DNA from: JAVBLF01 sp031553675
GTDB taxonomy: Bacteria > Bacillota > Clostridia > Christensenellales > CALWSW01
Reading direction: 5' to 3'
DNA: 51,265 nucleotides
Assembly (NCBI GenBank): GCA_031553675.1
Contig: JAVBLF010000033.1
Coordinates: 1 to 51,265 of the forward strand
Shown here: positions 25,383-33,692 of the stretch, piece by piece
How the letters are laid out: the number at the start of each line of letters is the position of its first letter
Numbering within the stretch: the first letter of the stretch is position 1
Notes under the pieces: generated by a model
The model's database searches: none
What the model saw: only the letters and a program-made list of their open reading frames with translations
Told to the model about the DNA's origin: nothing
Made by a program: the position numbers and the translations under genes

Positions 25383-25448
25383 AAATAGGCCGGAATTCAC
25401 AATGTATAGGCCTTTTCGACGTTTCTGACCGCGAATAAGGCCTATACA
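25383..25448. promoter_or_regulatory. ATAGGCC direct and inverted repeats between MATE and amidinotransferase genes
   Basis: TGTATAGGCCTT (25403-25414) is inverted as AAGGCCTATACA (25437-25448), a perfect 12-bp inverted repeat whose inner TTCG/CGAA also pairs. A further direct half-copy, AAATAGGCC, lies at 25383-25391. Either a terminator for the MATE gene (a short T-run, CCTTTTCG, is inside) or a binding site for a dimeric regulator of the downstream operon. Nothing else was seen in the 25332-25647 gap. Confidence 0.45.
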
Positions 25449-25647
25449 ATTGCCGCGCGAGCGCGCCTTTCCGCCGAAGCATTGCGTCCCCCGCCCACTG
25501 TCAAAAGTGGCACGAAATTTGCTTCAGTTCCCGTAAGCACACAGAATCGCATTTTGTTTTCCCAACTTCGCCAAATGTTCGAATTCCGCGTCGGATCTCG
25601 CGCCTTTGTGAAGACACTACAAATCATTTCAATACGGAGGTAAAGTC

Positions 25648-26592
25648 ATGTCAAACACACCCATCGAAATCGACGCCCTGCCTGGTGAGCGCTGGTTTGC
25701 GACCGAGACGCCCTTTGAGGACGAAATCGGCCAGTATTGGGGCGATTGGGGCGTTAGCTCCGAGATTGAGACGCTCCGCGATGTCCTGATGCGCCGTCCC
25801 GGCAAGGAGATCGAGAACTTCGACTGGGATGCCGCCCGCTTCAAATGCCAGATCGATCCCGAGGTCTTCCGGCAACAGCACGACGCGCTTGCCCAAGTCT
25901 ACCGCGATCATGGCGTTCGCGTGCATTACGTCGAGGAACAGCGTGAGGACAGGCCCAACGCCGTCTTCTGCCGGGATTTGGTCTTCATGACCCCCGAAGG
26001 CGCCATCGTGACGCGCCCCGCGATCTCCGTCCGCCGCGGCGAAGAACGCTATGCCGCCCAGACATTGGCCAAGCTCGGCGTTCCCATCGTGCGCACCATC
26101 AACGGCGAAGGCACGTTTGAAGGCGCTATGGGCATGTGGGTCGATCGCCACACCGTCATTTTGGCATCCGGCGTTCGCACGAATCGCGCGGGCTACGAGC
26201 AGGTGGCGTATGAACTGCGTCGCATGGGCGTCACCGACATTCTGCACATGCAGATCCCCTATGGACATGCCCACATCGACGGACTGCTGAACATCGCCAG
26301 CCACGACGTCGCGATGATCCACGCCTCGCAAGTTCCCTACGACGTGTGTGACGCGCTGAAGAAAAAAGGCTTTAAGCTGCTTGAGTGCCCCTCCCAGACC
26401 GAAGCCAAGCAGCGATTGGCCGTCAACTTCGTGGCCATCAAACCGGGCCTCGTCGTGCAGCCCGACGGCAACCCCCGCAGTCGGGAACTCTTGGAGAAAA
26501 ACGGCATCCAGGTCATTCCGATCGACATCAGCGAAATCATCAAGGGCTGTGGTGCCATGCACTGCTGCACGGCCTTCCTCAAACGCGGTTAA
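25648..26592 (+). CDS. Amidinotransferase/arginine deiminase superfamily enzyme
   Basis: 314 residues of the guanidino-group-modifying fold. Key motifs are PNAVFCRDLVF near residues 103-113 (the NxxFxRD substrate motif), a Glu in EGTFEGAMGMWVDRH near 154-168, HID at 209-211 (catalytic His) and MHCCT at 304-308 with Cys306 as nucleophile. Such enzymes hydrolyse arginine, methylarginine or peptidyl arginine, or transfer an amidino group; the best small-protein comparisons are dimethylargininase and arginine deiminase-like hydrolases. ADI proper is about 400 residues, so classical ADI is less likely. The start is ATG at 25648 with ACGGAGG upstream. A peptide ABC transporter follows 116 bases later on the same strand, suggesting the substrate comes in through it. 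Confidence 0.82.
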   Translation: MSNTPIEIDALPGERWFATETPFEDEIGQYWGDWGVSSEIETLRDVLMRRPGKEIENFDWDAARFKCQIDPEVFRQQHDALAQVYRDHGVRVHYVEEQREDRPNAVFCRDLVFMTPEGAIVTRPAISVRRGEERYAAQTLAKLGVPIVRTINGEGTFEGAMGMWVDRHTVILASGVRTNRAGYEQVAYELRRMGVTDILHMQIPYGHAHIDGLLNIASHDVAMIHASQVPYDVCDALKKKGFKLLECPSQTEAKQRLAVNFVAIKPGLVVQPDGNPRSRELLEKNGIQVIPIDISEIIKGCGAMHCCTAFLKRG

Positions 26593-26708
26593 TCCCAACG
26601 CACATCGAGCCGCGCCCACGGGCGCCTGAACGTGAAACGTCATCCCATCGGGTCTCTCGGGCAACGCCATGCCCCCGCGAATAAACACGAGTGAACGAGG
26701 AGGAAACA

Positions 26709-28361
26709 ATGAAAAAGGCCTTATCGCTATTGCTTGCGTCCGCAGTGCTGGTCTCCCTGTTTTCCGCGTGCGGCGGTAGTCCAGAAAAAGAAGCGGCGAA
26801 GACAGACGCAAAAGAGGAAAGCAGCGCCGCGACGAACGAAGCGCCCGCCGCTGAGGGTACAAAAGACGACAGGGTACTCAAAATCCGCCTGAGCACCTCC
26901 CTGGCTTCGACCGACTGGGAACAAAACACGACGACCGCCGACTGCCAGGTCATCTGGACGAACGTCTTCGAAGGACTCTACGGCATCAACGAATCGAAGG
27001 GCGGCTACTACAAAGAACTGGCCAAGGACGTCCAGCTCTCGGACGACCAACTGACCTACAGCATCACCCTCCAGGACGCCACCTTCCAAAACGGCGACCC
27101 GGTGACCGGCGCCGATGTCGAATACAGCTACACCCGCGCCATGGCCAATGAGCGCTGGAACTACCTGACCAACATGATCGCCTCGGTCAAGGCCACTGGA
27201 GACAAAACGGTCGATGTCACGCTGAAATATCCCTACTCGCCCATCGACCACACCTTCTTCAGCGTCAAGATCGTCAACCAAAAAGAGATCGAAGCCCAGG
27301 GCGACAAGTTTGGAACCCTGCCGCACAAAGCCGGCACCGGTCCTTACTACGTCAGCGAATACAACCCCGCTTCCGGCGTCAAGCTCACGGCGTATGAAGG
27401 CTACTGGCGCGGCGTCGCGGACGTCAAGAACGTTGAGTACGTCGTCATCACCGAAGATTCCGCCGCCGTCATCGCGTATGAAAACGGCGACATTTCCTAC
27501 CTCCACGATGCGCCGACGGCTGAATGGGAAGCTCTCTCCAAAAAGGCCGGCGATCACTGCGCCATGCTCAAGGGCAACAGCATCCGCATGCTGACCATCA
27601 ACTGGGAATCCAAAAACAACAACGGCATTCTGGCGAACGAACTGGTCCGCAAGGCCATCTTCTACGCCGTGAACAAAGAGACACTGAACCAGGCCGCCAC
27701 GAACGGCTATGGCGTCGTGACTTCCGAATACATGCCCTCCGAGTACGTCTCCACCTCGCCCAAGGCCGCTGACGGTGGCTTTGAGCTCTACCCGTACAAC
27801 CCCGAGAAGGCCAAGGAGCTCCTCCGTCAGGCCGGCTTCACCGACGAACAACTGGCCGCCGGCGTTCCGATCGGCACGCTGAGCACCTATGGTTCGGCCA
27901 CCGGCGAAAAAGCCAAGCAGGCCCAGGTCATCCAGGCCAACCTGGCCGAGATCGGTCTGAAATGCGAAGTCGAAGTCGCGGACGTGTCGATCATCTCCCC
28001 CCGTCTGCATTCCTACGACTACGACCTGTCCATCTACGGCGACAGCGGCAACTTTGACTACAACAACATCCGCCAGCAGACCCACTCCGAATCGGTCGGC
28101 ATGGACGTCGTGCACTTCAACCGCGACAACAGCCCCTTCAACTGGCAGCGGATCGAAGAGCTGATCGACCTCGGCGTCGCCACGAGCGACGTTCCGACGC
28201 GTGTCAAGTACTACACCGAGCTTTGGAAGATCGTGCAGGATTCCGCGACCATCCTCCCGCTGATCCACATGCCCGTCGGCATCTGCTGGTCGGAGCAGTT
28301 GGATCCCGTCGACCTTTGCCCGACGTATTACCACATCTATTCCTTCAAGTGGGTCAGCTAA
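26709..28361 (+). CDS. Peptide ABC transporter substrate-binding lipoprotein (family 5)
   Basis: 550 residues. Signal sequence with lipobox LFSAC (Cys21), an acidic linker, then an SBP_bac_5 (OppA/DppA) fold: YSITLQDATFQNGDPVTGADVEYSYTR, GTGPYYVSEYNPASG, NNGILANELVRKAIFYAVNKE and YNPEKAKELLRQAGF. It binds oligo- or dipeptides or another large solute and delivers it to DppB/DppC. The ATG at 26709 has GAGGAGG upstream; the open frame extends to a GTG at 26691 before that site. A large hairpin separates it from the permease genes, the usual arrangement for expressing binding protein in excess. Confidence 0.9.
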   Translation: MKKALSLLLASAVLVSLFSACGGSPEKEAAKTDAKEESSAATNEAPAAEGTKDDRVLKIRLSTSLASTDWEQNTTTADCQVIWTNVFEGLYGINESKGGYYKELAKDVQLSDDQLTYSITLQDATFQNGDPVTGADVEYSYTRAMANERWNYLTNMIASVKATGDKTVDVTLKYPYSPIDHTFFSVKIVNQKEIEAQGDKFGTLPHKAGTGPYYVSEYNPASGVKLTAYEGYWRGVADVKNVEYVVITEDSAAVIAYENGDISYLHDAPTAEWEALSKKAGDHCAMLKGNSIRMLTINWESKNNNGILANELVRKAIFYAVNKETLNQAATNGYGVVTSEYMPSEYVSTSPKAADGGFELYPYNPEKAKELLRQAGFTDEQLAAGVPIGTLSTYGSATGEKAKQAQVIQANLAEIGLKCEVEVADVSIISPRLHSYDYDLSIYGDSGNFDYNNIRQQTHSESVGMDVVHFNRDNSPFNWQRIEELIDLGVATSDVPTRVKYYTELWKIVQDSATILPLIHMPVGICWSEQLDPVDLCPTYYHIYSFKWVS

Positions 28362-28397
28362 TTCCGCAACGTTCACGAGCGACACATGACCGTTCCC

Positions 28398-28432
28398 GCA
28401 ACCCGCGCAGTTCATACGGCTGCGCGGGTTGC
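28398..28432 (+). terminator. Intercistronic hairpin after the peptide-binding protein gene
   Basis: GCAACCCGCGCAG (28398-28410) pairs perfectly over 13 bp with CTGCGCGGGTTGC (28420-28432). No T-run follows, so it is a partial terminator or 3' stabiliser. Confidence 0.65.
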
Positions 28433-28516
28433 AAAATGCTTCACCAACAGTTGCATTGCAAAACGACTCGAAGCCAAACGGTTGAAAAACGCGAGCATTC
28501 CGAAGGAGGGTAGGCA

Positions 28517-29455
28517 ATGCATATTTACATCGCAAAGCGCCTTTTGTTTTTGATACCCACCATCTTAGGCGTCACGCTGATCATCTTCGCCATCATGAAT
28601 ATCACCCCGGGCGATCCGGGGCGCGCCATTTTGGGCGTCAACGCGCGTCAAAGCGAAGTGGACGCGCTCAACGAGGAGCTGGGCTACAACCTGCCCTTTA
28701 TGCAAAAATACGTAAATTACGTCAAGAACGCCCTGCACGGTGACTTCGGAACCTCCTATTTCACCAAGCAGAGCGTGTTTGCCGAAGTCTGGCCGCGCTA
28801 TTTGCTGACCATCAAAATGGCGCTGATGGGCGTGGCGCTCTCCACCCTGATCGGCGTTCCACTGGGGATCATCGCGGCGGTCAGGCAATACTCGCTTTGG
28901 GACACCATTCCCTCGCTGATCTCCTTTTTCATTGCCGCCATACCGGGCTTCGTGCTGGGCATGCTCTTGCTCTACATGTTCTGCCTCAAGCTGAACTGGC
29001 TGCCCTCCTATGGCGCAGACACCCTGAAGCACTTCATCATGCCCACCATCGCCATCGCCATCCCGCCCGCGGCGCAAAACATGCGCTTTACGAAATCCTC
29101 CATGCTCGAAGCGATTCGCCAGGACTACGTACGCACCGCGCGCGCCAAGGGTGCACCCGAGCGAACCGTCATCTGGAAACACGCGCTCAAAAACGCCCTC
29201 TTGCCCGTCGTCACGCAGATCGGCCTCTCACTCGGCATGCTGATCGCTGGCGCCGTCGTCGTGGAAAAGCTCTTTTCCATGCCCGGCATTGGAAGCCTGA
29301 TCGTCGATCGCATCAACTTCAAAGATGAGCCGGTCATCATCGCGGGCGTCATTTTGATTTCGGTGTGTTTCACCGTGGTCATGCTGATCGTCGATTGCAT
29401 TTACGCATTCATCGATCCGCGCATCCGCGCCAAATACGCCAGGTCGAAGGGGTGA
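28517..29455 (+). CDS. Peptide ABC transporter permease DppB/OppB type
   Basis: 312 residues, six membrane helices. N-terminal LLFLIPTILGVTLIIFAIMNITPGDPG, loop GDFGTSYFTKQSV and the permease signature region RQDYVRTARAKGAPERTVIWKHALKNALLPV (the EAA-like loop contacting the ATPases) mark the DppB/OppB family. AAGGAGGG precedes the start. It forms the membrane channel with the next gene, which starts 5 bases after its stop. Confidence 0.93.
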   Translation: MHIYIAKRLLFLIPTILGVTLIIFAIMNITPGDPGRAILGVNARQSEVDALNEELGYNLPFMQKYVNYVKNALHGDFGTSYFTKQSVFAEVWPRYLLTIKMALMGVALSTLIGVPLGIIAAVRQYSLWDTIPSLISFFIAAIPGFVLGMLLLYMFCLKLNWLPSYGADTLKHFIMPTIAIAIPPAAQNMRFTKSSMLEAIRQDYVRTARAKGAPERTVIWKHALKNALLPVVTQIGLSLGMLIAGAVVVEKLFSMPGIGSLIVDRINFKDEPVIIAGVILISVCFTVVMLIVDCIYAFIDPRIRAKYARSKG

Positions 29456-29460
29456 GCCGT

Positions 29461-30354
29461 ATGGAGCATGCAAACATGAACGGACAGGCCCCGCTGGAGT
29501 CCTTTAAAAAGCAAAGCCAAACCAAAGAGATCTGGCGCCGCTTCCGAAAGAGCAAAGGCGCCGTTGTCGGCCTCGTTCTCCTGTTGATCATCGTCGTCGT
29601 GCTGCTGTTGGCCGACGTGATCGTCCCCTATGAGATGGCGACGAAGCAGGATCCGCTCGCCATGCTGAAGCCGCCCTCAGCCGCACACATCATGGGCACG
29701 GACACCTTCGGGCGCGACATTTTTGCCCGCATCGTGCACGGCGGACGCACCTCGCTCGTCATCGCGCTGATCGCCACGGTCGCCTCCTGCGTTGTGGGCA
29801 GCATATTGGGCGCGATCGCCGGTTACTTCGGCGGCACCGTGGACAGCATCATCATGCGCACGCTCGACATATTCATGTCGGTGCCGGACATTTTGTTTAC
29901 CATGGCCATCGTCGTGGCGCTGGGCGCAAACTTCACGAACCTGCTGATCGCCCTCACCGTCGCGTATTTTACCAACTATGTACGACTGGTGCGCTCCCAG
30001 GTGCTCAACCTGTCGGAGCAGGACTACGTCGAGGCCGCGCGCGCGGGCGGTTCGAGCAATGCTCGGATCATCATGTCCCACATTCTGCCCAACGCCGTCG
30101 GCGTCATCATCGTCAACGTCACGCTCAACGTCGCCAAGATCATTCTCTACGAATCCACGCTGAGCTTTCTGGGCCTTGGAATGCCGCCGCCACAGCCCGA
30201 ATGGGGCCTGATGCTTTCAGAGGCGCGCGAGTACATCCGCAGCTCACCCCATCTGCTCTTTTTCCCGGCGGCTGCCATCGTGCTTTGCGCCTGCTCCGTC
30301 AACCTCGTGGGCGACGGCATGCGCGACGCGCTGGATCCCCATCTCAAGTCTTAG
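29461..30354 (+). CDS. Peptide ABC transporter permease DppC/OppC type
   Basis: 297 residues. The cytoplasmic N-terminal segment contains EIWRRFRKSKGAVVGLVLL, the DppC-type first helix. Then come the AAHIMGTDTFGRDIFARIVHGGRTSL motif and the coupling loop LSEQDYVEAARAGGSSNARIIMSHILPN, ending in DALDPHLKS. It pairs with the upstream permease. I chose the ATG at 29461 with AAGGGG about nine bases upstream; the longer open frame overlaps the previous gene. The ATPase gene starts 10 bases downstream. Confidence 0.93.
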   Translation: MEHANMNGQAPLESFKKQSQTKEIWRRFRKSKGAVVGLVLLLIIVVVLLLADVIVPYEMATKQDPLAMLKPPSAAHIMGTDTFGRDIFARIVHGGRTSLVIALIATVASCVVGSILGAIAGYFGGTVDSIIMRTLDIFMSVPDILFTMAIVVALGANFTNLLIALTVAYFTNYVRLVRSQVLNLSEQDYVEAARAGGSSNARIIMSHILPNAVGVIIVNVTLNVAKIILYESTLSFLGLGMPPPQPEWGLMLSEAREYIRSSPHLLFFPAAAIVLCACSVNLVGDGMRDALDPHLKS

Positions 30355-30364
30355 GAGGTGGCGT

Positions 30365-31402
30365 ATGCAAGAACCGAACACGGCCGCGCGACGCGATTCT
30401 GGCAGCCAGCGCACCGATGTGCTCTTGGAAATCAAACACCTGAAAATCATCTACAAAACCGATCTGGAACTCGTGGAAGCCGTCAACGACATCGACCTCA
30501 TAATCAAAAAAGGGGGGACGCTCGGGCTGGTCGGCGAGACCGGCGCGGGCAAAACGACGACAGCACTTTCGCTCCTCCGCCTTTTGCCCCATCCCACCGG
30601 ACAGATCTTGCAGGGCGAACTGCTCTTTGACGGACAGGACCTGCTCCATCTGGACGAACACGCCATGCGCGCCATCCGCGGCAACCGGATTTCGATGGTC
30701 TTTCAGGATCCCATGACCAGCCTCAACCCCGTACTCAGCGTGGGCGAGCAGATCGCCGAATGCATCGCGCTGCACAACGAACACCTCTCGGGCGTGGACG
30801 TGCAGAAGCGCGTGGAAGAGACGCTTGGCATGGTCGGCATTCTCCCGTCGCGCAAAAACGACTATCCGCACCAGTTTTCGGGCGGCATGAAGCAGCGCGT
30901 CGTCATTGCCATGGCGCTGTGCTGCGAGCCTGAACTCTTGATCGCCGACGAACCCACCACGGCGCTCGACGTGACCATCCAGGCGCAAGTGCTCTCGATG
31001 ATACGGGAGCTGCGCAACCGCCTGGGCACCTCCATGCTGATGATCACGCACGATCTCGGCATCGTCGCCAAGACCTGCGACGATGTGGCTGTCATGTACG
31101 CGGGCGAGATCATCGAATCGGGGAGCAAAGAGGACATCTTCCTCGGAGAACGCCACCATCCGTACACGGTCGGCCTCTTCAACTCCATCCCCAACATCGA
31201 CTCTCCTGCCGATCGCCTGAAACCCATCCCCGGACTGATGCCCGACCCGACCAACCTGCCCGTCGGCTGCGTATTCGCGCCCCGCTGCGAGCACTGCATG
31301 GAGATCTGCAAGCGCGAACGCCCCGCCAAACGGCGGTTTGGAACCCATCAACTGCGCTGTCATCTGTTCGACGAGGGAGGCGATCGCGATGGAAACGAAT
31401 AA
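30365..31402 (+). CDS. Peptide ABC transporter ATPase DppD/OppD type
   Basis: 345 residues. Walker A is GETGAGKTT, the Q-loop is SMVFQDPMTSLNP, the signature is FSGGMKQRVVIAMAL, Walker B is LLIADEPTTALD and the H-loop is MITHDLG. The C-terminal extension has the Cys-rich oligopeptide transporter motif (PVGCVFAPRCEHCMEIC), which in DppD proteins can hold an iron-sulphur cluster. TAGGAGG precedes the start. Its last 14 bases overlap the next ATPase gene. Confidence 0.95.
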   Translation: MQEPNTAARRDSGSQRTDVLLEIKHLKIIYKTDLELVEAVNDIDLIIKKGGTLGLVGETGAGKTTTALSLLRLLPHPTGQILQGELLFDGQDLLHLDEHAMRAIRGNRISMVFQDPMTSLNPVLSVGEQIAECIALHNEHLSGVDVQKRVEETLGMVGILPSRKNDYPHQFSGGMKQRVVIAMALCCEPELLIADEPTTALDVTIQAQVLSMIRELRNRLGTSMLMITHDLGIVAKTCDDVAVMYAGEIIESGSKEDIFLGERHHPYTVGLFNSIPNIDSPADRLKPIPGLMPDPTNLPVGCVFAPRCEHCMEICKRERPAKRRFGTHQLRCHLFDEGGDRDGNE

Positions 31403-32366
31403 AAACGCCACCCCCTTGCTGGAAACCAGGGAGCTGCGCAAGCTGTTCAAGCTCAAGGGCGGCGCGTTGCTGCATGCCGTGGACGGCATTGATCTGCAAA
31501 TTTTCCCCGGCGAAACCCTGGGCGTCGTCGGTGAATCGGGCTGCGGCAAATCCACGCTGGGACGCAGCATCCTCAAGCTGATCGAGCCCAGCGCGGGGCA
31601 AGTCTTTTTCGACGGCGACGACATCACCCATCTGTCCACGCGGCAGATGCGCCCGCTGCGCAAATCCATGCAGATCATCTTTCAAGACCCGTATTCGAGC
31701 ATCGATCCCCGCAAGTCGGTCATCGAGGTCATCGCCGAATACATGTTCATCCACCGGATCTACAAAAGCCAGCGCGACACCTTCAACCGCGCGGCCCAGC
31801 TGATGGATCAGGTCGGTCTCGCGCGCCGCTACGCCAACTCCTACCCCCACGAGCTCGACGGCGGCAGGCGGCAGCGCATCGGCATCGCGCGCGCGCTATC
31901 GCTCGGACCCAAGTTCATCGTGTGCGACGAGCCGGTTTCGGCGCTCGACGTGTCCATTCAGGCGCAAATACTCAACCTGTTGATGGATCTGCAAGACGAT
32001 CTGGGCTTGGCGTATATGTTCGTCACGCATGACCTGTCGGTGGTCAAACACATCTCTGACAACATCATGGTCATGTATTTGGGCAAGTGCGTCGAAATGG
32101 CCCCATCCGACGAGCTGTACCGGAACCCGCTCCATCCTTATACGAAAGCGCTTCTCGCCGCCATCCCCAAGCCGATGATCAGCGCCGAAGAAGAGGAGTT
32201 CAAACTCATCAAAGGCGAAGTCACCAGCCCGATCAACGTGAAACCGGGCTGCCGTTTTGCTGCCCGCTGCGATTATGCGCGCCCCGCATGCTCACAAGCG
32301 GATCCACCGCTCGACGAAGTCGCTCCCAAGCATTTCGCGGCCTGTTACCGGCTAAACGAAATATAA
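31389..32366 (+). CDS. Peptide ABC transporter ATPase DppF/OppF type
   Basis: 325 residues. Walker A is GESGCGKST, the Q-loop is IIFQDPYSSIDPR, Walker B is FIVCDEPVSALDVS, the H-loop is FVTHDLSVVKH and the C-terminal motif is GCRFAARCDYARPAC. The signature reads HELDGGRRQRIG instead of the usual HxxSGGQRQRIG: Ser to Asp and Gln to Arg. This is known in some OppF-type subunits and leaves one of the two ATP sites dependent on DppD's normal signature. GAGGGAGG precedes the ATG at 31389, which overlaps the 3' end of the previous gene. A hairpin with a short T-rich tail follows. Confidence 0.94.
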   Translation: METNKNATPLLETRELRKLFKLKGGALLHAVDGIDLQIFPGETLGVVGESGCGKSTLGRSILKLIEPSAGQVFFDGDDITHLSTRQMRPLRKSMQIIFQDPYSSIDPRKSVIEVIAEYMFIHRIYKSQRDTFNRAAQLMDQVGLARRYANSYPHELDGGRRQRIGIARALSLGPKFIVCDEPVSALDVSIQAQILNLLMDLQDDLGLAYMFVTHDLSVVKHISDNIMVMYLGKCVEMAPSDELYRNPLHPYTKALLAAIPKPMISAEEEEFKLIKGEVTSPINVKPGCRFAARCDYARPACSQADPPLDEVAPKHFAACYRLNEI

Positions 32367-32370
32367 AAGC

Positions 32371-32406
32371 ATGCAGTGTGGCGATTTGCTACACTGCATT
32401 TGTTTT
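32371..32406 (+). terminator. Terminator or attenuator after the peptide transporter genes
   Basis: ATGCAGTGT (32371-32379) pairs with ACACTGCAT (32391-32399), followed by TTGTTTT. It begins 5 bases after the dppF-type stop and 52 bases before the M20 gene, whose expression would rely on read-through or its own promoter. Confidence 0.7.
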
Positions 32407-32457
32407 CTGGGGCCGCGCAAACGGTCACAGCATCCCAAACGTAAGGAGGACAGCCTC

Positions 32458-33678
32458 ATGGATAGAAATCCCATCGAGCAACAAATCATCGCGGCGGTGG
32501 ACGCCCAGCGCGACGATCTCATCGCCTTTTTCCGCTCGCTTCTTCAATGCCAAAGCTTCACCGGCCAGGAAGCGGCGGTCGCCCAGATGCTGGCGGACGG
32601 CATGCGACAGCGTGGCTTTGCCGACCTGGAGATCGTGGGCGTCTCCGCCGATCACCCCAACGTACTCGCGCGAATCAAAGGGGTGGGGGAGGGGCCGCGC
32701 TACACGTTCAACGGCCACTTGGACGTGCTTCCGCCGCAGGACGCCGATCGCTGGGAGCATCCGCCCTTTGCCGCCGACGTCGCCGACGGCAAGATCTACG
32801 CGCGCGGCGCCGTCGATATGAAAAGCGGCACGTTCTCATCCTTCTTTGCCGGACTGATCGTGTCGCAGCTCGGCATTCCCCTCCGCGGCGAAGTCCTTTT
32901 CACCGCCGTGTGCGACGAGCTGATCTGCGGGAAGAACGGCGTCCAATACCTGATCGATCAGGGCTACATCAAAAAAGAGGGTCCACAGGACTTTGGCGTC
33001 AACTGCGAACCCACAAACTTGATTGAAATGAACATGGCGACAAAGGGCGTCTACCGCGTGGACATCACGGTGCTCGGCAAAGGCGCGTTTAACGCCCGTC
33101 CTTACCTCGGGATCAGCGCCATCGACAAGGCGAGCAAGCTCATCGCGGCCATCATGGAACTCAACGAAGGGATCCAATCTGGCCCATCCCATGCGCTTTT
33201 AGAGCCTCGCAGCGTTTGTGTGGCCATGATCCAGGGCGGCGAAGCTTCTAATACTGTGCCGGACAAATGCAAGCTGACGGTTACGCGCCGCCTGCACCCC
33301 GGCGAGACGAAAGAGCAGTGCTTCCGCGATTACGAAGCGATCATCGCCCGCCTGCACACCGAGGACCCAGAGTTCCAGGCGGTCGTGCAGGAGTGGGAGG
33401 GCTTCCGCCCGCCGACCGAGCTGCCATTCGACATCCCCGTCGTAGACGCCTTCCGCAAAGCCCAGGCGCGCGTGACCGGCAAAGAACTGCTCCTCACCGG
33501 CAGCGAGGGTGGAACGGATGCCTCTCTCGTCGTCGCCCAGACCGGCATCCCCATGCCCGTCTACGGGCCGGGCGATTACACCACGCTGGGGAGCACGGGC
33601 GAGTGCGTTTCGATCGAAGATTTCCTCAACGCCATCAAGATCTACGCGCTGACGATCTATTACACGCTGGGCGCATAG
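32458..33678 (+). CDS. M20 family metallohydrolase-like protein lacking one zinc site
   Basis: 406 residues with the M20 (ArgE/DapE/carboxypeptidase G2) layout. Present are GHLDV (His87, Asp89), ARGAVDMKSG (bridging Asp120), the catalytic base Glu154 in CDEL, and NCEPT (Glu184). Changed are DEE to DEL (Leu155 instead of the second metal-binding Glu), the dimer-domain His of GKxAH to Phe211, and the final AHT His to Gly378-Ser379. In carboxypeptidase G2 the residues equivalent to Leu155 and Gly378 bind the same zinc, so one site seems lost while the other is kept. It may act as a one-metal hydrolase, a binding protein or a lyase-like variant. AAGGAGGA precedes the ATG. Its place after the peptide transporter suggests work on the imported compound. 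Confidence 0.8.
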   Translation: MDRNPIEQQIIAAVDAQRDDLIAFFRSLLQCQSFTGQEAAVAQMLADGMRQRGFADLEIVGVSADHPNVLARIKGVGEGPRYTFNGHLDVLPPQDADRWEHPPFAADVADGKIYARGAVDMKSGTFSSFFAGLIVSQLGIPLRGEVLFTAVCDELICGKNGVQYLIDQGYIKKEGPQDFGVNCEPTNLIEMNMATKGVYRVDITVLGKGAFNARPYLGISAIDKASKLIAAIMELNEGIQSGPSHALLEPRSVCVAMIQGGEASNTVPDKCKLTVTRRLHPGETKEQCFRDYEAIIARLHTEDPEFQAVVQEWEGFRPPTELPFDIPVVDAFRKAQARVTGKELLLTGSEGGTDASLVVAQTGIPMPVYGPGDYTTLGSTGECVSIEDFLNAIKIYALTIYYTLGA

Positions 33679-33692
33679 CCCGTGCGCGCGGT

